Source: Rhabdophis nuchalis (lineage: Eukaryota > Chordata > Lepidosauria > Squamata > Natricidae). From it: a stretch of DNA of 64,000 bases. Made by a program: the position numbers and the translations under genes. Shown one piece after another: positions 32,966 through 44,445 of this stretch. A model generated the notes under the pieces. That model was not told the DNA's origin. It searched no databases and was given only the letters and a program-made list of their open reading frames with translations. Each line of letters begins with the position of its first letter. The stretch's first letter is position 1. The stretch covers positions 47,000,605-47,064,604 of the forward strand of contig CM077643.1 in NCBI GenBank assembly GCA_039707465.1, written 5' to 3'.

Positions 32966-33734
32966 ATAATTATGATACCTTCAAAGTGGGGTTTATCATA
33001 ATACTTAATAGTAATCAATCAAAGTAAATATTCTTCAACAGGGTGATGTAGTGAGATATGTGCTGAACTAACACTCTTACCCTGAAAAAGTGTCACAGTC
33101 ATCATCACCATCCAGCAACTATTTCCAGGAAAGAAGAAAAGGTATTTTTGCCCTCTCTACACATTGTAGAACTCAAGCAAGGAGAGAATTAAAACTGTTA
33201 AGCTGAGCAATGTGGCAATAAAGAAAAACTAATTAAAATTTCATTAAAAAAATAAGACCAAACACCTTTGCAGACATATTTCTGGGCGGTGGGGGTATAC
33301 AAAAGAATGAGAAAACACAGGCTGTTCTAGGTATGCAAAAAATGTTTTTTTCTCCCATATATATTGACAACCAGAGGGGGGTTATTATTGAGAATATGGG
33401 CAAAGCTGCTGCCAAGGTTCTGCTAGTACTCGTGTTTAAAAAGAAACTATGGAAACCACAAGTAGGAATATTAATTAAGTCCAAATTTGGAATTTCTTTG
33501 CCAGGAGTGGCTGTATGAATTCAATGAAGCAACCTGTTGAGTCTGCCATTCATGAGGGTGTTAGCAATTTAATGAAGTGCCAAGCTATCCCCCCTCCCAA
33601 TCAATTAACATCTTGTGGCAATAATCAGATTAAGGTGTAGATAAGGTACATTTTATGCCCTTTTTCCACCCTATCACTCTGCTTCTTTAAAAATATGGCC
33701 TCCTTTTCCAAATGTCCCCACCACTTCAGCTAAT
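32966..33734. other. Mostly unique sequence, candidate conserved non-coding block at 33530-33720
   Basis: 33530-33720 contains AGCAATTTAATGAAGTGCC, CAATCAATTAACATC and GGCAATAATCAGATTAAGG, with homeodomain-type TAAT/GATTA cores. No repeat recognised. Confidence 0.3.
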
Positions 33735-33960
33735 AGTAATAGTAATAGCACTTAGACTTATATACCACTCCATAGTGCTGTAAAGCACTCTCTGAGCAAT
33801 TTACAGAGTCCACGTATTACCCCCCAACAATCTGGGTCCTCATTTTACCCATCTCGAAAGGATGGCAGGCTGAGTCAACCTAGAGCCTGGTGAGAATTGA
33901 ACTGTTGGCAGTTGTCAGAAGTAGTCTGCAATACTGTATTCTAATCGTGTCACCATGGCT
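33735..33960 (-). mobile_element. tRNA-derived SINE with L2-like tail
   Basis: Tail end first: AGTAATAGCACTTAGACTTATATACC and GTGCTGTAAAGCACT, then CTGGGTCCTCATTTTACCC and GGCAGGCTGAGTCAACC. Same family as 22424. Confidence 0.85.
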
Positions 33961-34888
33961 TGTTTTGGGTTTTGGGGGGGGCTTTTGTTTAAAGCTGGAC
34001 AAGATGAGAGGTGGAAAACAATTAGTAAAAAGAGCACAAGCCTTGTTCTTCCACTCCAGTGGTCTAATACTATTCCTCCCCCCACCCATATGATGCCGTA
34101 TTAAAAACAGGATGGGAATGATGTCACTACTTCAACGCTAGGCTCTCACCAGAAAGTTATCCTTGCCCTGGATTCTGCTGGAGAAGCATTTTGATGGAGG
34201 GTAAAAGGGCAAAGAAGTAAGGTAATATTTCCATGGATTTTGTCTTAGAAGTCTTGCCTGCCTGTTCCTCAGACAAGATGAGTCGTTAATATTCATTACG
34301 GCATCTCAGGGCCCTTATAGGTGATCACCTATGCCTGGCCAAAAAAAGATGCCCATCGCAATCAAGCAAGACCAAAAAAGACACAGGGGCAAATGCAATT
34401 TACATATGTTAATTTCAATAATTCTAATAGAAAATTAATCGAATTTCCTCAAGGGGAAATATCCTGTACAGGCCCTAAACTCTTAATATGTGCTGATGGC
34501 AATTCCCCCATTTTGTTCTCAAAATAGCCATCCGAAAAGAAGGTCAATGTGATTTGCCTTTAGGGCACATATGGGATGTGCTTGAGAATGCAGAAGTCAA
34601 CGACTGGCTTGCCCTTAAATGTCTAGGAATTTCACGGTTGCGAGAGACTCCAATGGGAGCCTTTCTGATTTATTGGTAAGTTTACAGGTCATGCCTATTA
34701 AGGGTTCATAATACGAATACTAATCTTTTTATACCCTGCACGGATGCTTCGTTTGCGATTGTCAGCTCTTATCAACTGGCACTCACTTCTGACGAAATAT
34801 TCAAGAAATATTCAAGGCATGAAAACCTGCTCCCCCCAAAAACCTTTGACAGGTGTGCCAGTTCCTTCAAGGCCTGCCCCCCCCCCCC
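33961..34888. other. Unique sequence with a faint coding-like trace
   Basis: 34321-34527 is open (68 codons) and a second frame from about 34528 reads RKEGQCDLPLGHIWDV and NDWLALKCLGISRLRE. I recognise no protein; it may be chance or a very old pseudogene. Confidence 0.25.
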
Positions 34889-35429
34889 CAGTGGTGGGTT
34901 GCTCCCAGTGGTGGGATTCAGCCAGTTCGCACATATTTGGGAGAACCGGTTGTTAACTTTCTAAGCAGTTTGGAGAACCGGTTGTTGGAAGAAATCTCAT
35001 TTTGGTTTTTTTTCTACTTTACAGGGCTAATCCTCTAAGAAAGGCAGGCAGGAAGGAAACATTCTGGTGTTCTTTCTAGCCTAATCTTTATTGCCCTGCT
35101 TACAGAAACTGCCCCTCTGGTTAACTCTTATTACATTGTAAGAGCTAAGGCCATCAATGTGAGTGACATTGAGTTGGCCACACCCACCCAGTCAAATGAC
35201 CACCGAGCCACACCTACCTAGCTGGTCATTAGGACAGAGAACCAGTTATTAAATTATTTGAATCCCACCACTGATTGCTCCTGGTTTGGCCCAGTTCGGC
35301 CAAACCAGTCGTAGTGGTGGCGGGAGACCACAGCCACTTGCCTGGACCCTTCTGCGCCTGTGCAGAAGAGTTGCATATGCACAGGAGCAAGCCTGAACCG
35401 GCAGTAAAAATATTTGCAACCCACCACTC
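34889..35429. mobile_element. hAT MITE subfamily B, interrupted by a subfamily A copy
   Basis: Left end CAGTGGTGGGTTGCTCC at 34889, right end TTTGCAACCCACCACTC at 35429, both in C-rich flanks (possible poly-C target duplication). The element continues TGGTTTGGCCCAGTTCGG after the inner insertion. Confidence 0.85.
34906..35273. mobile_element. hAT MITE (GGATTCAGCC type) nested in the copy above, 368 bp
   Basis: Ends CAGTGGTGGGATTCA and GAATCCCACCACTG. Target duplication GTTGCTCC/ATTGCTCC (7 of 8) is host-element sequence. Confidence 0.88.
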
Positions 35430-36640
35430 CCCCCCATCCCACCCCACCTGTTGAGGCTACTGAAAAACAGCCCCTTTGCTTTGGAAATGGGCGTATGTTG
35501 TGCTATGATTAGAAAGCTGACACGGCCTTTGGAGTCAATTCAGTGGAAAATGCGCGATTTAAAGAGGACGTTCACTCAGACTTTGCAAGAAGGAAAGTCT
35601 TCTCCTGTTGGGCTTCAGTTGGGCTGAGAAAGATCTATGCGGAGAGAAATGCCTTGCATTTACTTCCCTTGGCAGAAGGGAGGCAGCCTTGACTCAAACA
35701 AGGCTATTTCTGGGCTATAATCCAGATGCTCAGTAGGCAGAAGGAAGTGCTCCCTTTTTGATTTTTTTTTTTTTAAAAACCTATATCCCTTAATCCTGGG
35801 CAATGATTGACAATCAAGATTTATAGCACGAGGTCCCCCTCTCTAATCCTGCAAGTTGGATGTCATATGCATCTCTAGTGCGGCTTTATTCAGTTCCAAC
35901 TAAATGGAAGTCGGTACAATTGATGTTACGTTGCTGAGATGCTTTCCGGACTGGGAGTCTATTTACAGATTAGTACATATACAAAGTATTCATTGTCGGG
36001 GCCATTAAGGGGGGGGGGGGGGAAACCCCATAACAAACGGATGGAATGTAATTTAAAGGCTACCCAAAAACGTATTGAGGATTAAAATATTCCTTGATCA
36101 CTTAGGAAGAAATCCAGTTGGGCCACGGACGAAAAACTCACTTTTTGCAAATTTAAATCACAAGAAGAGAAAGATGCAGAATGATTAAATTAATCTCTCT
36201 ATAAGGACAGCAACAATAATAAAAACTCCACACACCTTTGCCATCTGTCTATATGGTTTCAGATTGCTGGATTTATAAAAACAGCGCAGTATCTTTTAAC
36301 TATACTGAAGCTGAAATAGAAAAAATATATACTAAATTGGGAAAAGAGGGAGAGGTTGAATGATGGAGATACGAACCCGCATATACGTATATTACAGGTT
36401 AAAATCAACCTGCTTATCCAACATGTTCAGAAGCTTTTAAAGATCTGTTTGGTATCGAGGCCACCCCAAGTCCTGCTGTGCTGCTTCATCCTTGTGGGGG
36501 TGGGTGTTCCTGGGAGGGAGGAACAAAGAACAATAGGAGAATAAGCCAAGAATAATCCCAGCAATGTCACCCAAGGTGTGAATGTCATCTCAGCCGCCCA
36601 GCTAAAGCAAGCAGGAACTTATATTGTGCAGCACTGACAT
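35430..36640. other. Repeat-poor block
   Basis: No repeat recognised except a G run at 36010-36023 and a T run near 35762. Contains AT-rich sequence that could be regulatory; no gene features. Confidence 0.35.
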
Positions 36641-37140
36641 AGGAAGATGCTGGAGGTAGATGATCGTTTTAGTGATAATGGCAAAGGGAGGAATTCATAC
36701 TGTGCAGGAGAAGACAATGGTAAACTACTGTATTTTACCCAAGAAAATCATATGGATAGAAACCATAACATGATTGACGAGATAGCGCTGGATGATGGGC
36801 ACCTCAGGTCAGATGGCACTCAGCATACTACTGAGGAAGAGCTGAAGACCTTTTGAAGTTCCAATGGTATGTATGACTAAAATCTTTGGGATATCTAGTT
36901 GGTGGTGTTCCTAGTTACTGGTGTTAAGAGAATTGCCATAGATTGTTAATTGAGGACCTCATATGATGAGGGGGATGGACAAGTTCTATGATCAATTTGA
37001 AAGTGATAGATGATGCAAAATAGGATGTGCTGGTAGTGATTAGAGTGTTAAAGTTGAAAATATTAAGAAGAAAAATGTAATTGGATCAAATTATAACCAA
37101 TTTCATTGTAATTTTATTACAATATTATTACAATGACAAT
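36641..37140 (+). mobile_element. Unclassified old repeat ending in a Rex1-like tail
   Basis: Segment 36700-36850 (CAGGAGAAGACAATGG...TGATGGGCACCTCAGG) resembles a dispersed vertebrate repeat I cannot name. At 37105-37145 ATTTCATTGTAATTTTATTA and ACAATGACAATAAAGATGATG match the tail of the LINE at 10225. Confidence 0.35.
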
Positions 37141-37143
37141 AAA

Positions 37144-37168
37144 GATGATGATGATGATGATGATGATG
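37144..37168. repeat. (GAT)n microsatellite
   Basis: Eight GAT units following the AATAAA tail of the LINE fragment. Confidence 0.9.
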
Positions 37169-37849
37169 GCTTACAAAGCTTAAATGTTTCTGCCAATCGA
37201 ATTATTTCTTCATTGCTAACATTGTCTTTGATCAACCAAAATGATGGCTGCATACTTGGACATCATCAGATGGAATTCATAGAAATCAAATCCCATGCAT
37301 TATTGCTCAAAGAAGGTGGAAGAGCTCAATTATAACATCAAAATATACGGCCAAGTGCTGACTGGGGAGCTTATCATGACTCGTTAGAATGTGTTGCTTC
37401 ATGGGGATCAGTGGCTACTAGACTCGATGATAGGTTGAAGATTTCTGAAGAACATCTGTTAAGAGAGTAGTGGGTTTCCTTGTGCAGTTGCTTAGCTACA
37501 GTGGTTTAGATGGATTGAGCATCTGATCTATCAGGCCATTGTTTGTGTTCTTATGCTGCCATATTTGGGTAGACATTCCATGAATTTCTGCAGCCTTCCA
37601 ATTTGATACTGACTGGAATGCTGAAGGCAGGAAAGCATTGCTTGATAAAGGAATGCAAGAACAGTTAAGAAAAAGTAAATGATAGTCCTGGAAAAAATGA
37701 AAAAAACAACAACCTCAAAATAACTCTGATTTGATAAAATTTGGTATAAGAAGACACACAAAGATACTCTGGAAGGCTTTCAAGATTCTTTTATTATATT
37801 CTACACAAGAATGTAGCATTTGGAAATTCTTGCTCTGTTTCCTAACTTG

Positions 37850-38330
37850 GTTTACTTTAAATGATTTGGATGCTGACATCTCTACTGTACAAAATTTTAC
37901 TGTAGCTCTTCCATCTTTGCTTGATTTTCTTTACACCAGTTATTATCTGTCCAGTGGCATCTACTTGGAAGTTGGATCCTACTGAGTCCAGAGATTTTTT
38001 GGGGAGGGAGATTTTGCTTCTTCTTTTGTTCATCTTTGATGTCTTTATAGATGTCATTCTAATACTGCTTCCTGTCTTTTCTGACACCACTCTGAAACTC
38101 TTTGGTTTTTTTTACAGAGATCTTTGTCTAACTTGGCTTTGGTTTCTCTTCTCTCCTTGCCAATTTGCATCATTTGTTCTAATATCCAGTTTGCTGTCTG
38201 CTTGGTCTCATTTCATATTCATCCTTAACATTTATTTGATTTCATTCCACAGTTCCTCTGCTTCCCTGTCAATTAGGTTCAGGACTTCAAAGAGATTTCT
38301 GAAGTTGTTCTTTAAAATGGTTTAGGGATA
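37850..38330 (-). mobile_element. Decayed LINE ORF2 fragment
   Basis: The minus strand has LIDREAEELWNEIK, ATGQIITGVKKIKQRWKSY and SKILYSRDV, which resemble the endonuclease-RT linker of RTE/L1-type LINEs. Interrupted by stops; clade uncertain. Confidence 0.45.
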
Positions 38331-38443
38331 ATTTAGTATGGCTCTTGTTTCTCCATGTTTCTGGTTAACCTCATGTTTTTCAGTCATAGTCCTCTAACAG
38401 TAGCTACATAGGTACAGGTAGGTTTCTGAGCAAGTTAGGCAAA

Positions 38444-38815
38444 TTGGGAGAATGCCACAGAGAGGGCCTTCTCAGGGTGCCGTCGGCCGGACAATGCCGA
38501 CTGGCGACACCCAGGGGAAAGGCCTTCTCTGTGGCGGGCCCTGCCCTGTGGAACGACCTACCCCAGAACTTCGTACCATCACCGACCTCCGCCTCTTCCG
38601 CCAGTGTTTAAAAACACACCTCTTCCATCAAGCCGGCCTAACATAGCCTCCGCTGGGACTAGCCATAGATAGTTTTAATTCTGGGATTTTAATTGGTTTT
38701 AGTGCAGGATGTGGATCTAATAGGTTTTTAAATTTTGTATTGTGTTTTTTGTATGTATTTTAATTTCCTGTGCGTCGCCCTGGGTCCTCTTGGAGAAGGG
38801 CGGGATATAAATTTA
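38444..38815 (+). mobile_element. L2-type LINE 3' end
   Basis: HREGLLRVPSAGQCRLATP-type frame, CTGTGGAACGACCTACC, TITDLRLFRQCLKTHLFHQA and the 3' end CGCCCTGGGTCCTCTTGGAGAAGGGCGGGATATAAAT. Confidence 0.87.
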
Positions 38816-38848
38816 ATAAAAATAAAATAAATAAATAAATAAATAACT
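38816..38848. repeat. (AAAT)n tail of the L2 copy
   Basis: ATAAAATAAATAAATAAATAAATAA continuing the LINE terminus. Confidence 0.85.
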
Positions 38849-38924
38849 TGGTAATGGATATTTGACCTTGAATCTCAATTATAAGAAGAATTTTATTAAA
38901 AGAATATAGGGAGCATGAAACAGT

Positions 38925-39168
38925 GAAAACATCATCACCCTCTTTTAACGACTCCATAATCCCTTGCAGGGTGGAGTTTGGGCAACTGAATGGGGCTTTC
39001 GTGTTTACTGGCCAGATGCTCTTCCTGTTGCCAATGTGGAGTTTTTCCCCCAGCAGATATATTCTCAGTGTGCCCAGGAAGAGAATTATGTGCCACTACC
39101 TAGGATCAAACTCACAACCTCCTAATTGTGAGGCGACAGCTCCACCTCTAGGCCACCGCACCACTCAA
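38925..39168 (-). mobile_element. tRNA-headed SINE (second family), GATGATG end
   Basis: On the minus strand the head is GTGGCCTAGAGGTGGAGCTG and CAATTAGGAGGTTGTGAG; the body runs through CAGCAGATATATTC and GGCCAGTAAACACGAAAGCC to GAGGGTGATGATG. The head is shared with the + strand copy at 39697, but the body differs. Confidence 0.65.
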
Positions 39169-39696
39169 ACAAGCAAAACAACACAAGACACAAAAAAATG
39201 GGCAAATAAACATTAAACACTTGTTATCTTACTTTATCAATGAGAATGTATCTATTTCTAACAACCACCAATGGATGGTCAAGCATGGTGATTAGCTTGG
39301 CTGATGGAACAGGTGCTCAAGGGACATTGATGAATATGATGTGCTCAAAGATCTAATGTGAATGGTAAAACAAGTGACAAAGAATGAAGGGAAATGTTAC
39401 ACATTTATAGTGCATGGATGGAAATGTCATCATAGTGGGGACAGAAATTCTCATCTCATGCGACTCTTTAGACTACAAGATGGGATACAGGAAGGCATTA
39501 TATCGATACGGTTTTGATAAACTTGTGGTTGTGTGGCTAGTTGAAGTTTTTTTTAAATCTTATAATGGGAATCCTTGAGAAAAAAGTATCTTAATAGATA
39601 GAGAGATGCTTTAATCAAGAGAGCCTATAGTTTTAAAGAAATTAAAAGAGGATAAGGTTTAGGCTATATACGTGGAAGAGACTTTATACACAACCT

Positions 39697-39856
39697 GCTG
39701 CTGTGGCCTAGAGGTGGAGCTCTCGCCTCCCAATCAGGAGGTTGCGAGTTCAATCCTAGGTAGAGGCAGATGTAGGGTCTCCTGCTTGGGCAGGGGGTTG
39801 GCCAAATGCAAGGACCCTTCCAACTCTGTTAATCTGTTATCTGTTAAAATTCCTTT
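39697..39856 (+). mobile_element. SINE with tRNA-like head and CR1-type tail
   Basis: Head TGCTGTGGCCTAGAGGTGGAGCTCTCGCC, then GGTTGCGAGTTCAATCC (box B like), and end CAGGGGGTTGGCC...CTTCCAACTCTGTTAATCTG, which is the CR1 3' terminus. This suggests CR1-driven mobilisation. Confidence 0.65.
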
Positions 39857-40182
39857 CCTTCAAGGAAGTAAAACTGTGTTAAATATAATCTCAAGTCTTA
39901 TTTCAATCTTTTAAATTTCCCTGTAGATTTCCTTTTACTGGACCACTGTAACCTATCAAGAAAGAACAATGGAGAAAATTATTGTACTGTCATAGAATGC
40001 ACTGAGAAGAAAGCAGTTGGGTTCATAGGTGGAAAACTCAAAGTAACATTCTGGAATCTGGAATCAACTAAGAAAATCACTCTGTCATTACTTTGGCTAA
40101 CCTGAACAAAGCTTCTTCTCATCAGATCTACAACAATTCTCCCGGTTGTTTGATCGTTCATAATCACTACTGTGACTCTAAT

Positions 40183-40248
40183 CAGGGGGTTGGCCAAATG
40201 CAAGGACACTTCCAACTCTGTTAATCTGTTATCTGTTAAAATTCATTT
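40183..40248 (+). repeat. Second copy of the SINE/CR1 tail
   Basis: About 60 bp, CAGGGGGTTGGCCAAATGC through CTGTTATCTGTTAAAATTC, repeats 39790-39855 with two substitutions. Confidence 0.8.
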
Positions 40249-40276
40249 CCACTGAACCACTGAACTATATCTTTCA

Positions 40277-41720
40277 GAGATCCTGGAGCACCGGGGAACT
40301 GCCAGAAGACTGGAAAAGAGCTGATGTAGTTCCCATCTTCAAAAAAGGGAAAAAAACAGATCCAGGAAACTATAGACCCATCAGCCTAACCTCAATACCA
40401 GGAAAGATTCTGGAAAAGATAATTAAACAACAAATAAGTGAACACCTAGAAGCAAACAAAGTAATAGCCAAAAGCCAACATGGGTTTGTCAAAAACAGAT
40501 CATGCCAGACGAATCTAATTGCATTCTTTGACAAAGTGACAAAATCAGTGGACCAGAGGAATGCTGTTGATGTAATTTACCTGGCCTTCAGTAAGGCATT
40601 TGATAAAGTAGACCATAACCTACTATTAGATAAAGTAGAAAATTGTGGGTTAGACAGCACCACCACCAAATGGATTCGCAACTGGCTGACCAACCGCACT
40701 CAACGTGTAGTCCTCAATGGAACTGCATCTACATGGAAGGAAGTATGCAGTGGAGTCCCCCAAGGCTCTGTTTTAGGCCCAGTACTCTTTAACATCTTCA
40801 TCAACGATTTGGATGAGGGGATAAATGGGGAACTCATCAAATTTGCAGACGACACCAAGCTGGCAGGAATAGCCAACACTCCAGAAGATAGGCTTAAGAT
40901 ACAGAAGGATCTAGACAAACTTGAACATTGGGCACTATCTAATAAAATGAAATTCAATTGTGAAAAAAGTAAGGTCCTACATATAGGCAAGAAAAACCAA
41001 ATGCACAAGTACAGTATAGATGGTACCTTGCTCAATAGTAGCAACTGTGAGAGGGATCTTGGAATCCTAGTGGACAACCATTTAAATATGAGCCAGCAGT
41101 GTGCAGCAGCTGCCAAAAAAGCCAACACAGTTCTAGGCTGCATAAACAGAGGGATAGAATCTAGATCACGTGAAGTGTTAATGCCACTGTATGGTGCCTT
41201 GGTAATGCCACACTTGGAATACTGCATATAGTTTTGGTCGCCATGATGTAGAAAAGACGTGGAGACTCTGGAAAGAGTGCAGAGAAGGGCAACCAAGATA
41301 ATTAGGGGACTGGAGACTAAGACATATGAAGAACGGCTGCAGGAGCTGGGTATGTCTAGCTTGATGAAGAGAAGGACCAGGGGAGACATGATAGCAGTGT
41401 TCCGATATCTCAGAGGGTGCCACAAAGAAGAGGGAGTCAAACTATTCTCCAAGGCACCTGGGGGCAGGACAAGAAGCAACGGGTGGAAACTAATCAAGGA
41501 GAGAAGCAACTTAGAACTAAGGAGAAATTTCCTAACAGTTAGAACAATTAACCTCTGGAACAGCTTGCCTCCAGAAGTTGTGAATGCCCCAACCCTGGAA
41601 GTCTTTAAAAAGATGTTAGATAGCCATTTGTCTGAAATGGTATAAGGTTCCTGCCCACGCAGGGGGTTGGACTAGAAGACCTACAAGGTCCCTTCCAACT
41701 CTGCTATTGTATTGTATTGT
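40277..41720 (+). mobile_element. CR1 LINE, 5'-truncated, RT to 3' end, two stop mutations
   Basis: The frame begins RSWSTGELPEDWKRADVVPI, then DVIYLAFSKAFDKVDHNLL, VPQGSVLGPVLFNIFINDLD and FADDTKL (RT catalytic motif, Asp-Asp), with C-terminal [34 protein letters not shown] and FKKMLDSHLSEMV ending at 41645. Two stops (TAG at 41229-41231, TGA at 41244-41246) fall where glutamine and arginine codons are expected; otherwise open for about 450 codons. The 3' UTR ends CCTTCCAACTCTGC then TATTG units. One of the youngest LINEs here. Confidence 0.93.
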
Positions 41721-43194
41721 AACTAAATGTTATCTGGAGAATCATGCATTAGTCCCATCCAATAGAAAATAAAATTCATCTCAATTCCAGATTGTATTGC
41801 CTAATCCTTGAATTTGTAAAGAGAGACTATGTGCTCTGCTAGATCTCATCAGGAATGGTGCTTTGAATGCAGTTCAGTTAAGGTGGAAGAAGAGGGAAAC
41901 TTACCCAGGACAACCATAAACGTTGCCTTCTATAGATCCAAAACCTTGCTTCACTGTTTGTCGTTAGAGAGGAATGTACTGTATTTACTTTCAGTATTAT
42001 GTACAGCAGTGTGTTGGGTGTGTGTACACGCGTGCATGCGTGCGCACACAGATAAACAGACAAATATATTTCATATACACATAGAATGGACACATACAAA
42101 TACACTAAAAGATAAAAGATAATTGCAACACACAACGATGGGCAAATGGGATAGAAAGTAGGCATGGGATAGAGAATAATGAAGGATTTCACAGGGACCT
42201 CTCAGCCACAAGATGAAGCAAAAATGAAGTAGGGAAACACATAAGAGAGGAAAGGTTTATTGAGGGTGAGTTAACCTTGACAGCTCAATTAAAACCCCCA
42301 GTTGATGCCTATTGCTTTCAGAAGAGCAGTTATTGGAATACTGTTGTATGTACAGTGTTCTTTCCCCCCCTGCTGTTTCCTGGCATTAGCAGTCTCAATG
42401 CTGCTTTTAAAAAGGATGCTGTGTTCTTTTGGTCTGATCCAGAAAGGCTGTCCATAAATTCTTAGGTTACTTCTTAGATCATTATCTACGGCTGCTAAGC
42501 TAAGCCAAAGAGGGAGAGCTAAGTTTCCATTGTTTTACTGTATTTTGGCTATTTTGTTTCCTATTTCGACCTACCTGCAGACTGTTGTTCGTAGATAGAT
42601 AAGGAGCTGAGGTTAACACTTGCCGCTCAGTCATGTTGGTGCAGTGCTCTAACAAGGTGTTCCTAGGTAATCTCATTTTCAGTTGTTGGCAGGTTGCATG
42701 ATGAAGGATGAATTTTGACATTTAATAGAGAGTGCACAAGCTTGACCACCGCCTGTGGAATAGGGATTAAGAAGAATGTTGCCATCCCAGGTCCTGCTGG
42801 GAGAGAATCTGGATGTTTCTCTGACAGGGGATCTGTAGCAGATCCACAGCGGGATAAATACTTGCTGGAATGAGGTCCAGCTAATGCTTGCCCTTCCTTG
42901 GAAAATGTGCTGTGGGGATTCGATCAGGGTTTTTCACTTACTGTTCGTAACAAGGAAATTGCTGAAGGGTCTTTTTAAAGCTTTCTCTACTTTTTCAAAA
43001 GTCACTAGATTCTTTGGAGAGAGAAGGCTTCTGCCCTGGGGCTTCTGGAAATGGCAGCATTGTCCAGTCGATAGAATTCCTTAGGAAAATAAACCCTAGC
43101 TTGGAAAGAGCTCAGAGTTCCTGTAAGCTTGCTGGATATTTAGAAAAAAACAAAAACAAATGAAGAAATTGAAAATCAATCTTTCAATAAAGGT
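41721..43194. other. Intergenic, nothing recognised
   Basis: Includes an alternating purine-pyrimidine stretch GTGTGTACACGCGTGCATGCG around 42018-42045 that could adopt Z-DNA. No gene or repeat recognised. Confidence 0.45.
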
Positions 43195-43333
43195 ATGTTT
43201 GTGACAACCACTTTTTCTTATAGCCTGTCTTCCTTCAAATCAATACCATCACACTTGAAAGACACTTTTCCCAAAGATGCCTTTCAATTGGACTGTCTTG
43301 TATTTTTTTTCCTGAAAACGTTTTACCTCTCAT

Positions 43334-43610
43334 CAGTGGTGGGATTCAATTTTTTTTTACTACCGGTTCTGAGGGCGTGGCTTGGTGGGCATGGCAGGGG
43401 AAGGATACTGTAAAATCCCCATTCCCACCCCAATCCAGGGGAAAGTTAATGTAAAATCCCCATATCCTCCCAATCAGCTGAGACTTGGGTGTCAGAGGAT
43501 AGATGGGGGCGGGGCCAGTCAAAGGTGGTATTTATCGGTTCTCCGAACTACTCAACATTTCCACTACCGGTTCTCTAGAGCTGGTCAGAACCTGCAAAAT
43601 ACCACCTCTG
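43334..43610. mobile_element. hAT MITE subfamily A, 277 bp, 7/8 TSD
   Basis: Ends CAGTGGTGGGATTCA and ATACCACCTCTG; flanks CCTCTCAT and CTTCTCAT. Close relative of the copy at 23840. Confidence 0.92.
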
Positions 43611-43677
43611 CTTCTCATCTAAGAAGCATCTTCGGTACTGACTGAAGAACTTTTGACTTTTGCAAAAGCACCTATGG

Positions 43678-43915
43678 CAGTGTTTTTCAACCTTTTTTGT
43701 GCAAAGGCACACTTTTTTCATGGAAAAAATCACGAGGCACACCACCACCATTAGAAAATGTTAAAAAGTATTAGAAAATCATTAGAATCTAATGATTGGT
43801 CTATTTGTGAGCCAAAGCCGCATGTTACGGATGAAATTGGAATTTTTCCCACGGCACACCAGACAATATCTCACGGCACACTAGTGTGCCACGGCACAGT
43901 GGTTGAAAAACGCTG
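43678..43915. mobile_element. hAT MITE, 238 bp, perfect 8-bp TSD
   Basis: Ends CAGTGTTTTTCAACC and GGTTGAAAAACGCTG; ACCTATGG on both sides (43670-43677 and 43916-43923). Internal GGCACACCA and GGCACACTAGTGTGCC. Confidence 0.93.
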
Positions 43916-44299
43916 ACCTATGGGATATCCATGACCCAAGTGATTGATAATCTCCACAGACTTTAAAAAGATACTGATGCATATTTTAGTAACTTTCATA
44001 CCATAATTCTGTTCCCTCAATTGTCACCTCCTAACACCTCAAGTACAGTATATCTCAAATGTCACCTCCTGATGCCATTGCTTTTGCTTCTTTCAGGTTC
44101 AAGAAGATTTGGACCAAACTCAGATTCCTTATCCTGAACTGCAACTACAAAGGCAAGCGTGGAACTGGATAGAAGCCTCTCTTTCACTTTTCTCTATGAC
44201 CTCCAGTGATTTAAACGTTAGTCTCTCACACAAAGTCGTAAATTTGGTGCTGGTTGAGGCTATATTGCAATCTGCCTGGAGCCAGTGTCCAAAAAAGAC

Positions 44300-44445
44300 A
44301 CTCTTTTTTGTTCTACCACTGAGAACTCTGGAAAATAAATCCATGCCCTCCCTCTTATGAAGCCCTCCAAATATTGGAACTCTGCTGCAGCATATCTTAG
44401 TTGTCTTTCTCCTCTTTAGGCTAGGCATCTCCAATTTCTTCAAGT
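44300..44445 (-). mobile_element. Old CR1 fragment
   Basis: The minus strand LEMPSLKRRKTTK...FGGLHKREGMDLFSRVLSGRTK is a decayed form of the CR1 [14 protein letters not shown]...[21 protein letters not shown] region. Confidence 0.6.

Larger units (their letters stand above)
43235..43965. mobile_element. Penelope-type hammerhead repeat, broken by two hAT insertions
   Basis: With the hAT elements removed the minus strand reads GAAGATGCTTCTTAGATGAGAAG then GTAAAACGTTTTCAGG and CAATTGAAAGGCATCTTTGGG. On the plus strand to the right lies TTTTGCAAAAGCACCTATGG and GTGATTGATAATCTCCACAGAC, the same tail seen at 25434-25515. So the two tails face outward around one hairpin. Confidence 0.5.

Noticed and set aside
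40700..41509. 269-codon open frame on the minus strand
   Set aside because: It is antisense to the CR1 reverse transcriptase, whose + strand frame carries the known RT motifs.
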